64,000 bases of DNA from Candidatus Rhodoferax mariagerensis (GTDB lineage: Bacteria; Pseudomonadota; Gammaproteobacteria; Burkholderiales; Burkholderiaceae_C). The stretch is from contig JADKAW010000017.1 of the NCBI GenBank assembly GCA_016719055.1, forward strand, positions 62,001-126,000. Reading direction: 5' to 3'. Each line of letters begins with the position of its first letter. Within the stretch, counting starts at the first letter, position 1. Positions 7,020 through 15,328 of the stretch are shown in pieces. The notes under the pieces were generated by a model that searched no databases, had not been told where the DNA came from, and saw only the letters and a program-made list of their open reading frames with translations. The position numbers and the translations under genes are program-made.

Positions 7020-7694
7020 TCACTTTGTATTTTCAAGTCGGTGCGCACGAAAGGAGTTGTTCAAGGCTTCAACTTGAGGCGCAAGTGTAGAGCGAAAGTG
7101 ATCATTTCGGAGTTCGCGAAGCTCCAGACGATTTAACTCACAAACTTCAATTGTTTTGACCCCGTAAATACTTGCATTGCGGGGGCGCGCCCACCAGTGA
7201 GTAGGCCCTCCATTTCTGCCAATGGCACTCTCGGTGTACTCGATATGTTCAACAGGGTTAATAGCTGAGCCAGGGTCTAATAGCAGTGGAAGTTCATTTC
7301 CTGGTGGTAGCAGTGGATTTAGAAGGGATATGCTGCCGTGGATCAACGGGAACAGGTCATTTTTTCCAGAGCGGTTGCAGGCCGGGCAGGCAAATAGAAG
7401 GTTGTCCCACGAAAAGGCCAACCACCAATAGCCATGAGTATGTGCGCAGCCTGGGCGGCGATCAGCTCGGCATTTGGGCCTATAGTGTTCAACGTCATTG
7501 AAACCCTTTGGTATTCTTTGTTCGCAATAACAGCATTTGTGATGCTGTGCATCCCACAATTCTGTTGCAACTTCTTTATATCCAACGACTTCATCTGAAG
7601 TCGGTTCTCTACCCAGTGATCCAAGAACAGCTAGTTTTGCAATCCGAAGTGGGACTAACTTGGCTGGCTCACTACCACGAATGATGCGAATCAT
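7020..7694 (-). CDS. PtuB-like HNH endonuclease
   Basis: A 224-residue HNH/McrA-type nuclease. Residues 54-58 are CCYCE (zinc ligands Cys54/55 and Cys57), followed by DVEHYRPK with the catalytic-type His70. WDNLLFACPACNRSGKNDLF at about 96-115 has the second CxxC (Cys103, Cys106) and the Asn of the HNH motif. This arrangement (CxYCE, EHxRPK, CxxCN.xK) is that of PtuB, the nuclease of Septu and retron PtuAB modules. Its ATG overlaps the TGA of the upstream ATPase gene (ATGA at 7691-7694), so the two are translationally coupled. It is probably the DNA- or RNA-cleaving effector released or activated by the ATPase partner. No signal peptide is seen, so it should be cytoplasmic. Confidence 0.88.
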   Translation of the reverse strand: MIRIIRGSEPAKLVPLRIAKLAVLGSLGREPTSDEVVGYKEVATELWDAQHHKCCYCEQRIPKGFNDVEHYRPKCRADRRPGCAHTHGYWWLAFSWDNLLFACPACNRSGKNDLFPLIHGSISLLNPLLPPGNELPLLLDPGSAINPVEHIEYTESAIGRNGGPTHWWARPRNASIYGVKTIEVCELNRLELRELRNDHFRSTLAPQVEALNNSFRAHRLENTK

Positions 7695-10600
7695 AGAGGA
7701 CCTGCTTTCCGACGAGTCGGTGAATTTTCGTCGGTCACTTCAGTGGGTTTGGCTTGATCCGTGGTACGTTTCACAACTTCCCATCCCGGATCAAGTCCGA
7801 CTTCACGTAACTGGATCTGCAGCGTCTCAAGTTCAGCTTGCTCGGTATCGTTGCGCAGTGCGTAGCCAGAAAGAAAGCTGTAGCGCTGCAAAGATCGACC
7901 CAGGCCGTCTGGGTAGATATCGTCAATGTCAAAGTAGCGACGGTAAATTTGTCCACCTGTCAAAAGCATTGGTGTCTCAACGCCACATGTGGCCTTAACG
8001 CGCCCATCTTCCGTCGACAGAATCCAAATTTCGTCGGCCTCTGCGCCGACTAACGTCAGTGGGTTGTGTGTCGTGACAATGAAAGACATTTGGGGCAGCA
8101 AACGGCGAGTGCGAGCAATAATTTCAATTTGCCACTTCGGGTGAAGATGTAGATCGATTTCGTCAATCAAGACTAAGCCACGCATTTGGGACAAAAATCC
8201 TGCTTGAATTGGTTGACTGGCGGACTCCGTCAACGCTACCCAACGAGCTACCAAATCGAGAAACCACCCCGCGCTCGTGAGATAGCCATCGCTAAGAGAT
8301 TGAAAAGGCAGCTTGGGGTGACCTCGCTCAGTGACCCATACTTTTTGATCTGCGACCTCAACTGAAACGAGGTCGAGGAGATCAGACATGGCTCCAATAA
8401 CGATGTCGTAAATTGCTTTGCTCCGAGGATTTTTGTTAGTATCGCCTTCAAGCGCCACCAGCCAGGTCTCGGCTTGAATTAGGTCAGCCCCTTCATCGAA
8501 AAGAGTGGCAATTTCAGGACCACCATCTTCATTCAGATTTACTTTTTGCGCTGTACCACCAAGGGCTGAGCCGCGACGGCAACCATAGGCAAAGAGGGGG
8601 AACAAGCGCGGATTGTCCTGCTCCGGGGATTGAGTCATGTTGATTGCTCCACCGGGGCGAATGAGAGTTCTGTGTTCAATTCCGTCACCAAGCGTCACCG
8701 TGACAGTGGAATCACCAATACGTGACTCGACCGTGGTAGGCACGCTTTGCCAGGGATTCGCAAACACGCCATTTGGCCAAATCGCAGGATGTTTCAGACT
8801 TCGCAAAGCTAACGTAAGGCTACGCAACAATGTTGTTTTGCCACTGCCATTCGGTCCAAGAATAACCACCCACTGGCCTTGTTCAGACTTAGGCGCATTG
8901 AACGTAATACTCAGATTTTGCAGACCTCTAATGTTTCTCAATTCGACTGAATGAATGCGTACTGGTGTCGCCGGAATGCCTCCCGCCAACCGAGGCTGAA
9001 AAGGTTGATTGGGATATGGCAGTGGCAGGGCAAGGCGATTCCAGGTCGAATGGCTATCAAGGTCAGAGGTCTGTTTTTGAAGCGCGTCCCGCAGCAGCTT
9101 TATCGCTGTGGACGCGTGCGGATGAGTTGATCCCATCGTCAAAAAGGCCTTTGCAAGTAGCGCGTTGACGCGAGGCTGAGGAAGGCGACTGACGCTGAGC
9201 GAACTTAAAAGCGCTGACCACAGTGCGGGCGAAGTTGCTGCTGCAGCAACTATCTCTTGGAACAAGGTTTCGTCTTGTGCTGCTGAAACTTTGCCAAGAA
9301 ATAGCTGCAAAATTGCAAGATCTGCGCGCGCAGCCGGTGTCTGTGCAGTTCGGTTGGCGACTGCTCGCGTTGCGCTATCAATGTGCGCGGGGGTGACCAG
9401 ATCAAATGAAAAAGCATGCTCTGCGTAAACCTCAATCGACAAAATCACTAGGCGCAGCAGCACAGGGTGTGCCCGCGCTTCATCCAACGCGAAAAAGCTT
9501 TCAGCAAAACGTAAATACCATGGAAACTCAGGCTGACTATTGCATGCATCAAGAAGTTCGATCCATTTTGCAATAGGTAACGCTTTTGGGCGCGGTACCA
9601 AATAGCCAGCGCTGTTGGGTGTCGCGTTTATCCACGCCATTGCATTCAAGTTGCTCTTTAGCGACTTGGAGGAAAGGCTAGACATGACAAAAAGACATAA
9701 CTCAGCAAGTCGCTTTCTAAGCTTGTTCGATTGACTTGTTTCGAAGGCATGATTCGCTTTTTGTAGCAGAACTGATGATGTGGGGTTTCGCATGTTCTTG
9801 GAAACACGGTCTATCAACCGCCAAACGGGCACACCAAGAAATGGGGGAGCTTTTTTAATTGATTCGCTCGTCCAAGGCATTTCATCACTTGTGTTGTCAA
9901 GCAGCGCTAAAAGGTCAATTTTGCTTTTCCAAGCCCTCTCTGCACTACGCCAATCCGCCGTGTCGCCAAGTTTTTTTGCACGAAGAAATTCCGAATAGCT
10001 TCGTAAATCTGCAGTCGAATTGGCGGTAGCTAAACAGGCACCCAGCGGCCAAGACGAACGACGTTCCAATACCTTCCACTGGGATATCGGCAAGGTGTCT
10101 GCAATTGCGTCGAGCACGGTAGCAAGGTTATCGGCCGTCGGGTCGACTTCATAAGATGCGGCAGTTATCCATGCGCACCAAGGCTGAGGTATGGGACTAG
10201 TTGGTGCAACCGATGTTTGCTGGCGATCACGTTCACGGGCCAAAGGAGCGACCACACCATCTCTTCTTCTCCGCCACATACCGTGCATACCATGAACAGA
10301 GATTAACCACCAAACCCAGCTGTCGCCCATTTCCACTTGGTGCGGTAGCGCATTCAAATCGATGAAACTCTCGGGGGAAATTGTTGCTGACTGCGATGTA
10401 ATTTTGGCCGCCAACCAATTGCCGATAGGGATATGCAAACTACCACAAGCACTCAATACCTCGGGAATTCTGGTCAAGGAATTCCAGTAGCCATTCCCTA
10501 CTTCAAACGCCCAACTCTCTTCACGATACAGGGCATCCAGAATACATACCCAGGCTGCTAGTTCGTTGCGCTGCTCTCCCGTTTGCAAAGCGCCCAAGCA

Positions 10601-12556
10601 TCTTTCAATCGCTTCACGTAAAACGATGACCGTGTCATTGTTTGCTGACCGCGCCAGCCGGACGTGTTCGCTCCCGGGTGGCAGCGCCAGTAAACCCGTC
10701 GCGCGCACCATAAGAGCTCGTGCGCGTTTTGGTTGTGAGATTGCCGACCCTTCTTCCAAGGTCTCCAATGCAAGCAGTGCACCAGCTCGTGTGAGACTGG
10801 TCAATTCGTCGGTTGGATCATTGTCAAGGCTGCCACAAATGCGGTCGGCAACAACATCACGTAGTGCCGATCCTTCGCTGAATAGACGACTTCCGACAAA
10901 CAGTGCGACATTCCTGAACATTGGCGCCTTCGCAATTTGCTGAAAGCGCGATTCAATTTCTGTGTCGCGTCCTGATGTAAGCGCACGTGCCGCCATGAAT
11001 TCCTGGAGTGATCTGATATCAAATCCAAATTTCCCAGGTTCTTGTTCTACCAAAAATACAAGCCGTTGTTCAGCCGCAGTCGCGATGTCACTTATCAAAT
11101 CCTTACGCTCAATTTCCGCAACTTCATCTTCGGCTAGAACAGCTTCAATAACTTCTTCGAGTCGCTCTCTCGTCATCCGTGCCGCCGCGCCCCCATGACG
11201 TTCGGCTTCAACTTGAAGCAGCAAAGCGACCCGTGCATGAATCCGCTCTATGTGTGCCCGATGCTCTGAAAGCAATGCTGATGCGTAAGTATTGCGTTCA
11301 ACCTCTCTAGCATATGTATAGTCAAAGTAGCGTAAAAATAAATTCCATCTCTCCCGTGGTGCCCGACCAAGTTGTTGCACCAATGCAGCGAGAATAGTAA
11401 CTTGGAGAGGGGTTGTGAGGAGTCTCTCGGTGGCGGGTTCTTCGGCTGCTGCGTGAAGTTGGGCAAGCGCTCGTTGCCGTGCATCAGCGCCAGGGATTTT
11501 TGCATCCATCAATTTCACGGCATATCCCAGCGCTTCATCCTTTTGTAACAGCGCAAGATAAAGTTTCTGAAATTGGATACCTATTTGGGAGAGCTCATCC
11601 GCATAGCCTTGGGGGCGGGTCGTCGCCAGCACTTGAGATAAAGCGCCATTGTGGGCTAGGGCAGTGAGTAGCTCACGAGCCGCTGCAACGATGCGCTCCC
11701 GATCGAGTGTTGCGCCCACTTCATCAAAGCCATCTAGAACGAGCAATGAGGGAAGATGGTTGCTGAGAGCTAGGAGAGTTTCGGCACTCAACTCATGTTC
11801 CCTGGCGCTTGGTAGGTCTGCGATAAAGCGGAGAATTGCGGGCAGTTGGCCAGCAGCCACGCCGGTTGGTTGCCTGATTAGCCAAGCTGACAAGTCCGGA
11901 AGGGCAACCTGTAACGGTAATAGTGGATTATGGGGAAGGTTTGGCGGCAATTGCTGTTGCCCTTTTAAATTTGATGTATCGGATTCAAAGGAGTTCAATA
12001 GCTCGCGCTGAGCCAAGCTTAGTTCACCCGCTACGGGTTTTAGTAGAGCTGCACGATGGAGCTGACATGCAAGTTGACCAAGAGTGGACTTTCCCTGACC
12101 CGGACCCCCAATCAGCAATGATGCCGCCAGATTGGGAAGGCGGCGACGGCGAAGCATTGGATTCAGTTCAATTGTGTCAATCGATTCTTCCTCATCTTCC
12201 TCATCGCTGGTGTCGGCTCTTGATGAGGCAAGATCACTACTGACTTTTTTGGCAAAGGATTTTTTTAAATCCAATGGATGAGAGGATAGGAGTAAGTTGA
12301 GAAAAAGTGCACGCGGTTCATGCTGCGAAATCGCACTGGGGTTTCCGACGATAGGCAAGTCAACGAACACTCCGCGCAATGGTACGTCGGTTTGTGTGTG
12401 GCCGCCCTGGCCAAGTTTGGCGAACTGTTGCGCGACCAGCTGGTCTGCCAACCACGCACGAACTGCTCTCAAAGCTTCCGGTGTTAACCCCGCTTTATTG
12501 GCAGCGATGGCAAGTTTGTCGGCAGCAGAACGAAGGGAGGTACTTATTGCGTTCAT
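7691..12556 (-). CDS. NACHT NTPase fused to PtuA-like ABC ATPase
   Basis: A 1621-residue intact protein. Residues about 150-158 form a Walker A (GGPGQGKST) and about 270-280 the NACHT-type Walker B LLVLDGFDEVG. A TTRPQGY sensor-like motif follows, and near residues 490-530 FDIRSLQEFMAARAL matches the hydrophobic NACHT helical-domain signature (FxHxSxQEFxAA type). About 700 residues of helical, Trp-containing sequence without recognised repeats follow, probably a sensor. The C-terminal 400 residues are an ABC/OLD-type ATPase: Walker A GPNGSGKTTLL (about 1232-1243), signature SLSDGY (about 1417-1422), Walker B LVLIDEIDLHLHPKW (about 1457-1471) and the H-loop TTHNPL. That half resembles PtuA and is followed by a PtuB-like HNH gene. 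The start at 12556 has no strong ribosome site. I know of no named system with this exact fusion. Confidence 0.85.
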   Translation of the reverse strand: MNAISTSLRSAADKLAIAANKAGLTPEALRAVRAWLADQLVAQQFAKLGQGGHTQTDVPLRGVFVDLPIVGNPSAISQHEPRALFLNLLLSSHPLDLKKSFAKKVSSDLASSRADTSDEEDEEESIDTIELNPMLRRRRLPNLAASLLIGGPGQGKSTLGQLACQLHRAALLKPVAGELSLAQRELLNSFESDTSNLKGQQQLPPNLPHNPLLPLQVALPDLSAWLIRQPTGVAAGQLPAILRFIADLPSAREHELSAETLLALSNHLPSLLVLDGFDEVGATLDRERIVAAARELLTALAHNGALSQVLATTRPQGYADELSQIGIQFQKLYLALLQKDEALGYAVKLMDAKIPGADARQRALAQLHAAAEEPATERLLTTPLQVTILAALVQQLGRAPRERWNLFLRYFDYTYAREVERNTYASALLSEHRAHIERIHARVALLLQVEAERHGGAAARMTRERLEEVIEAVLAEDEVAEIERKDLISDIATAAEQRLVFLVEQEPGKFGFDIRSLQEFMAARALTSGRDTEIESRFQQIAKAPMFRNVALFVGSRLFSEGSALRDVVADRICGSLDNDPTDELTSLTRAGALLALETLEEGSAISQPKRARALMVRATGLLALPPGSEHVRLARSANNDTVIVLREAIERCLGALQTGEQRNELAAWVCILDALYREESWAFEVGNGYWNSLTRIPEVLSACGSLHIPIGNWLAAKITSQSATISPESFIDLNALPHQVEMGDSWVWWLISVHGMHGMWRRRRDGVVAPLARERDRQQTSVAPTSPIPQPWCAWITAASYEVDPTADNLATVLDAIADTLPISQWKVLERRSSWPLGACLATANSTADLRSYSEFLRAKKLGDTADWRSAERAWKSKIDLLALLDNTSDEMPWTSESIKKAPPFLGVPVWRLIDRVSKNMRNPTSSVLLQKANHAFETSQSNKLRKRLAELCLFVMSSLSSKSLKSNLNAMAWINATPNSAGYLVPRPKALPIAKWIELLDACNSQPEFPWYLRFAESFFALDEARAHPVLLRLVILSIEVYAEHAFSFDLVTPAHIDSATRAVANRTAQTPAARADLAILQLFLGKVSAAQDETLFQEIVAAAATSPALWSALLSSLSVSRLPQPRVNALLAKAFLTMGSTHPHASTAIKLLRDALQKQTSDLDSHSTWNRLALPLPYPNQPFQPRLAGGIPATPVRIHSVELRNIRGLQNLSITFNAPKSEQGQWVVILGPNGSGKTTLLRSLTLALRSLKHPAIWPNGVFANPWQSVPTTVESRIGDSTVTVTLGDGIEHRTLIRPGGAINMTQSPEQDNPRLFPLFAYGCRRGSALGGTAQKVNLNEDGGPEIATLFDEGADLIQAETWLVALEGDTNKNPRSKAIYDIVIGAMSDLLDLVSVEVADQKVWVTERGHPKLPFQSLSDGYLTSAGWFLDLVARWVALTESASQPIQAGFLSQMRGLVLIDEIDLHLHPKWQIEIIARTRRLLPQMSFIVTTHNPLTLVGAEADEIWILSTEDGRVKATCGVETPMLLTGGQIYRRYFDIDDIYPDGLGRSLQRYSFLSGYALRNDTEQAELETLQIQLREVGLDPGWEVVKRTTDQAKPTEVTDENSPTRRKAGPL

Positions 12557-12662
12557 TGTTTAGTCTTTTGCGATTGCAGTGGAATTTCTCGATGGGAGGC
12601 TTTACTTTGCAACTCGTTGGCTTGGTCGGCACTGAGGTGAAAAACCTTTATGTTGCTCATAA

Positions 12663-12701
12663 CTAAATAGCTGCTTGCGCACGTCTCTTCTGGGCTGCAG
12701 G
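12663..12701 (-). repeat. Dispersed repeat copy 5, forming the hsdS 3' end
   Basis: Read on the minus strand this is GCCTGCAGCCC, GTGCGCAAGCAGCTAT then TAG, matching the intergenic repeat. Here it is translated as the last residues (...AAQKRRAQAAI) of hsdS, whose stop codon falls in the repeat. Confidence 0.6.
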
Positions 12702-14029
12702 CACTTTTTGCATATTTTTTCGAGCCACAGCGGTGTTTGACGACGCGATGGGGGCCAGCAGCGCGCTGGCGGGTGCGTCGTTTGGGTCTTGGGGAACCAG
12801 TTCGCCGCGAAAGGCTTTGGCAAGTACCAGCGGGGTCAGGCGCTGTGCCTGGGCTCGGGCGGCGGTGTAGCGGGCTTCGATGCGGTCGGCGTGGGCGAAC
12901 AGGGTTTCTACACGGCGGACGATTTCTGCTTGCTCTGGCAACGACGGAAGTCGAATAGGCAGATTTCTTAAGTCTTCAATATTGATGCCAACATACGCGA
13001 TCCCTTTTTCCATGCCTGCAAGCCATTTCTGAGTTGCATCGGAGGCGACCCAATACGCGGCGAAATGCGGATCGACAAGGCTTTGGTCTACAGGGAGAAC
13101 AGCGACCTCTCTTGAGATGTTCCATCCCACCATTTCGTTTCCTGCTACAGCAACACCTCCAAGCGTGCCACGCACATTCACGAGGACTTCACCGCCACGC
13201 AGGATCGTTCTGGAATACTCCGCCGACAAACTCGGGGCAATGCGTTTCATGCCGTCCACTTCAAAGCGAAGCCAGCGAACATTACTTGTTCAGGAGCAGA
13301 GGTGCCATTTGGCACTTCGTCTCCAAGCTTCACGACACCATAGGTTATGACTCGGCGCTGTTGGCATATTGCCGAGACAGTTGTCGCTGACCAATCTGCT
13401 GCGTTGCGTTCTACTCTCCATGAATGTGTCAGCGAGCCAGATACCGCTGCATCCAACACCGTCTGCCGAAACCGCTTGAGCAAGGCGGGGATGGCATCGA
13501 AGCGATCGTTGCAGGCTTGGACGCGGGCGAGCAGGGTGTCGAGTTGGTTGGCGATGCGGGTTTGTTCCGCCTGTGGAGCAAGTGGCACAACATGGGCACG
13601 AATGTCCTTTGAGCGAACTGCTGGATATAAAGCGCCCTGCACCAAATCCGACATGGCCTCAACAAAAGCCTCCGTTCTCACCAAGTAGCCGACCCAGCGT
13701 GGGTCAATGCCTGCGACTGGTCTCAAAACGTCGAATCCAGTCGATGCAATTTGTCCATCAAGTTCTTTGGGCACCAACGTGACCGCATTCAAATTGGGGC
13801 GCGTCATGGACACCAAAGTATCGCCAGCGGCCACCTGTTTCCTGGCTCGACTCGGTGCGTCTTTGCCCAGCAGTTCCTGCGGAGACTCAATCGACTTGGT
13901 GTTGCGATTCACCGAACCGATGTCGATGTAACGGATGGCCTCGTCGGCAAGAGGCACCCGCTGCGAGGCATCAACTGTGATGGCAGAAAGCGGAACTTGC
14001 GCCCAGTTTGGAGGCAACTCACTCATCAT
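12663..14029 (-). pseudogene. hsdS: Type I restriction specificity subunit HsdS, frameshifted
   Basis: HsdS recognises the bipartite target through two DNA-binding domains and bridges HsdM and HsdR. The start at ATG 14029 (or 14026) has GGAGGA just upstream and overlaps the end of the DUF1016 gene by 11 bp. The first target-recognition domain and spacer helix (ALLKRFRQTVLDAAVSGSLT) are intact. The frame breaks within about 13285-13305, and the second domain continues in another frame (RFEVDGMKRIAPSLSAEYSR, RGTLGG) to the distal helices (LVLAKAFRGELVPQDPNDAP). The length of 1367 nt is one short of a multiple of three, indicating one deleted base. The extreme C-terminus is a captured dispersed repeat. 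As written, only a half-HsdS would be made. Confidence 0.85.
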
Positions 14030-15086
14030 CCGGTTCCTCCAATAAAACGCCCCGCCGCGCCAGCCGTTCACGAGCCTCCAGCAAAGCCTGGTGCAGGTGT
14101 TGCTCCAGCTCCGCCTTGGGCGGCAACTCGGTCCAATATTCGGCCACGGTGATGCCGTCTTTGTGCATTTGCAGCAGTTCCACTTGTTCGCGGCTGGATT
14201 CGGCGCACAGGATGAGGCCGATAGGGGCCTCTTCGCCTGGCTGGCGCTCGTGCTTGTCCAGCCATTTCAGATACAGCTCCATCTGGCCTTTGTGAGCGGC
14301 TTTGAAGCGGCCCAGCTTGAGTTCGATGGCCACCAGGCGGCGCAGGCGGCGGTGGTAGAACAACAAATCCAGGTAGAAGTCTTCACCGTCAATGATCATG
14401 CGCTTTTGGCGCTCCACGAAGGCAAAGCCACGGCCCAGCTCCAGGATGAAGGTTTCGAGCTGGCGCAGGATGGCATTTTCCAGGTCGGCTTCGTCATGGC
14501 CCTGGCGCAGGCCCAGAAAGTCGAGGAAGTACGGGTCTTTGAAGACGTGTGCGGGGTTGGTGTGGGGGGCTTCGACAGGCTCAGCCCGAACGGAGGTAAG
14601 GACTTGCAATGAGGCAATTTCTGTGCGCTCAAAGGCTTTGCGTTCGATCTGGTGGCGTAGCTCGCGCACGCTCCATGTGTTGGTGGCGGCTTGGCTGGCA
14701 TAAAACTGGCGTGCCTGCTCGGTTTTGAGCGGCAGCAGGTTCACAAAGTGGCTCCAGCTCAATTGTCGCGACAGTGTCGCGACAATCTCGATCTGCGGGA
14801 AGGCCTGGGCAAACTGCACCATGCGACGCAGATTTTTGGCCTCAAATCCACGGCCAAATTCCTGCGCCAGTTGTTCCCCCACGCGCTTGATAAGCTGGTC
14901 ACCATACTTGGCCCGATCCGATCCGCCAAGCACTTCGGTGCGCAGTCGTTCGCCCACGCTCCAGTAGAGGCGGGTCAGCTCCGCATTTACCGCGCCAGCC
15001 AGGCGCTGGCGGCTACTCGCAATCAGAGTGCGCAGCTCGTCATAAATAGTGACTGACCGAAAAGTAACTTTATCAATAATAATCAT
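14019..15086 (-). CDS. DUF1016 (YhcG-type) PDDEXK nuclease
   Basis: A 355-residue protein of the YhcG/DUF1016 family. The N-terminal DUF1016_N region (YDELRTLIASSRQRLAGAVN, LTRLYWSVGERL) is helical. The C-terminal half carries the nuclease core FYLDLLFYHRRL...VAIELKLG with the D...ExK acidic and lysine residues. Such proteins are frequently inserted in type I restriction loci, and their role there is not settled. It lies between hsdM and hsdS with hsdS overlapping its 3' end, so it is part of the operon. The peptide VRAEPVEA at about residues 163-170 is encoded by a REP-like palindromic repeat (14570-14596) inserted in frame. The gene is intact. Confidence 0.85.
   Translation of the reverse strand: MIIIDKVTFRSVTIYDELRTLIASSRQRLAGAVNAELTRLYWSVGERLRTEVLGGSDRAKYGDQLIKRVGEQLAQEFGRGFEAKNLRRMVQFAQAFPQIEIVATLSRQLSWSHFVNLLPLKTEQARQFYASQAATNTWSVRELRHQIERKAFERTEIASLQVLTSVRAEPVEAPHTNPAHVFKDPYFLDFLGLRQGHDEADLENAILRQLETFILELGRGFAFVERQKRMIIDGEDFYLDLLFYHRRLRRLVAIELKLGRFKAAHKGQMELYLKWLDKHERQPGEEAPIGLILCAESSREQVELLQMHKDGITVAEYWTELPPKAELEQHLHQALLEARERLARRGVLLEEPDDE
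14570..14596. repeat. REP-like element inside the DUF1016 gene
   Basis: The sequence CTTCGACAGGCTCAGCCCGA plus ACGG is a widespread bacterial repeat. When translated on the minus strand it gives the typical xVRxEPVEx peptide. It sits in frame in a linker before the nuclease core. Confidence 0.7.
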
Positions 15087-15102
15087 ACAGTTAGCGATGT
15101 AA

Positions 15103-15199
15103 TTTCAAACGAAGATTTCCACAAAACAAGCGTTTTAAGTGAATTTCAAAGAATCTCTATAGCTACGGCAATTTTTCAGCCAAAATCTTCGTTTTGAAA
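15103..15199. repeat. Long-range inverted repeat upstream of the DUF1016 gene
   Basis: TTTCAAACGAAGATTT (15103-15118) and AAATCTTCGTTTTGAAA (15183-15199) are complementary apart from one extra T. They lie in the 240-bp AT-rich gap between the end of hsdM and the DUF1016 start. The function is unknown; an operator or attenuator is possible. Confidence 0.5.
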
Positions 15200-15275
15200 A
15201 ACAGATATAACTCATTGTTCTATATGAATAAATAGGGTTTTCGTTCAGACACTAAATAGGCAACTGATCAGGAGA

Positions 15276-15304
15276 AAATCTCAACGCTGTTGAGAGTTTT
15301 TCAG
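15276..15304. terminator. Small bidirectional hairpin after hsdM
   Basis: The stem CTCAAC-GCT-GTTGAG (15280-15294) is flanked by AAAAT on one side and AGTTTTT on the other. It could terminate transcription in either direction, including 35 nt after the hsdM stop. The stem is only 6 bp, so it is weak. Confidence 0.4.
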
Positions 15305-15328
15305 GCTTCGTTGTGGCGGGTGTTTTGC

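Noticed and set aside
7838..12563. Several plus-strand open frames of 60-125 codons opposite the NACHT/PtuA gene
   Set aside because: They are short shadows within a continuous 1621-codon gene with clear motifs.
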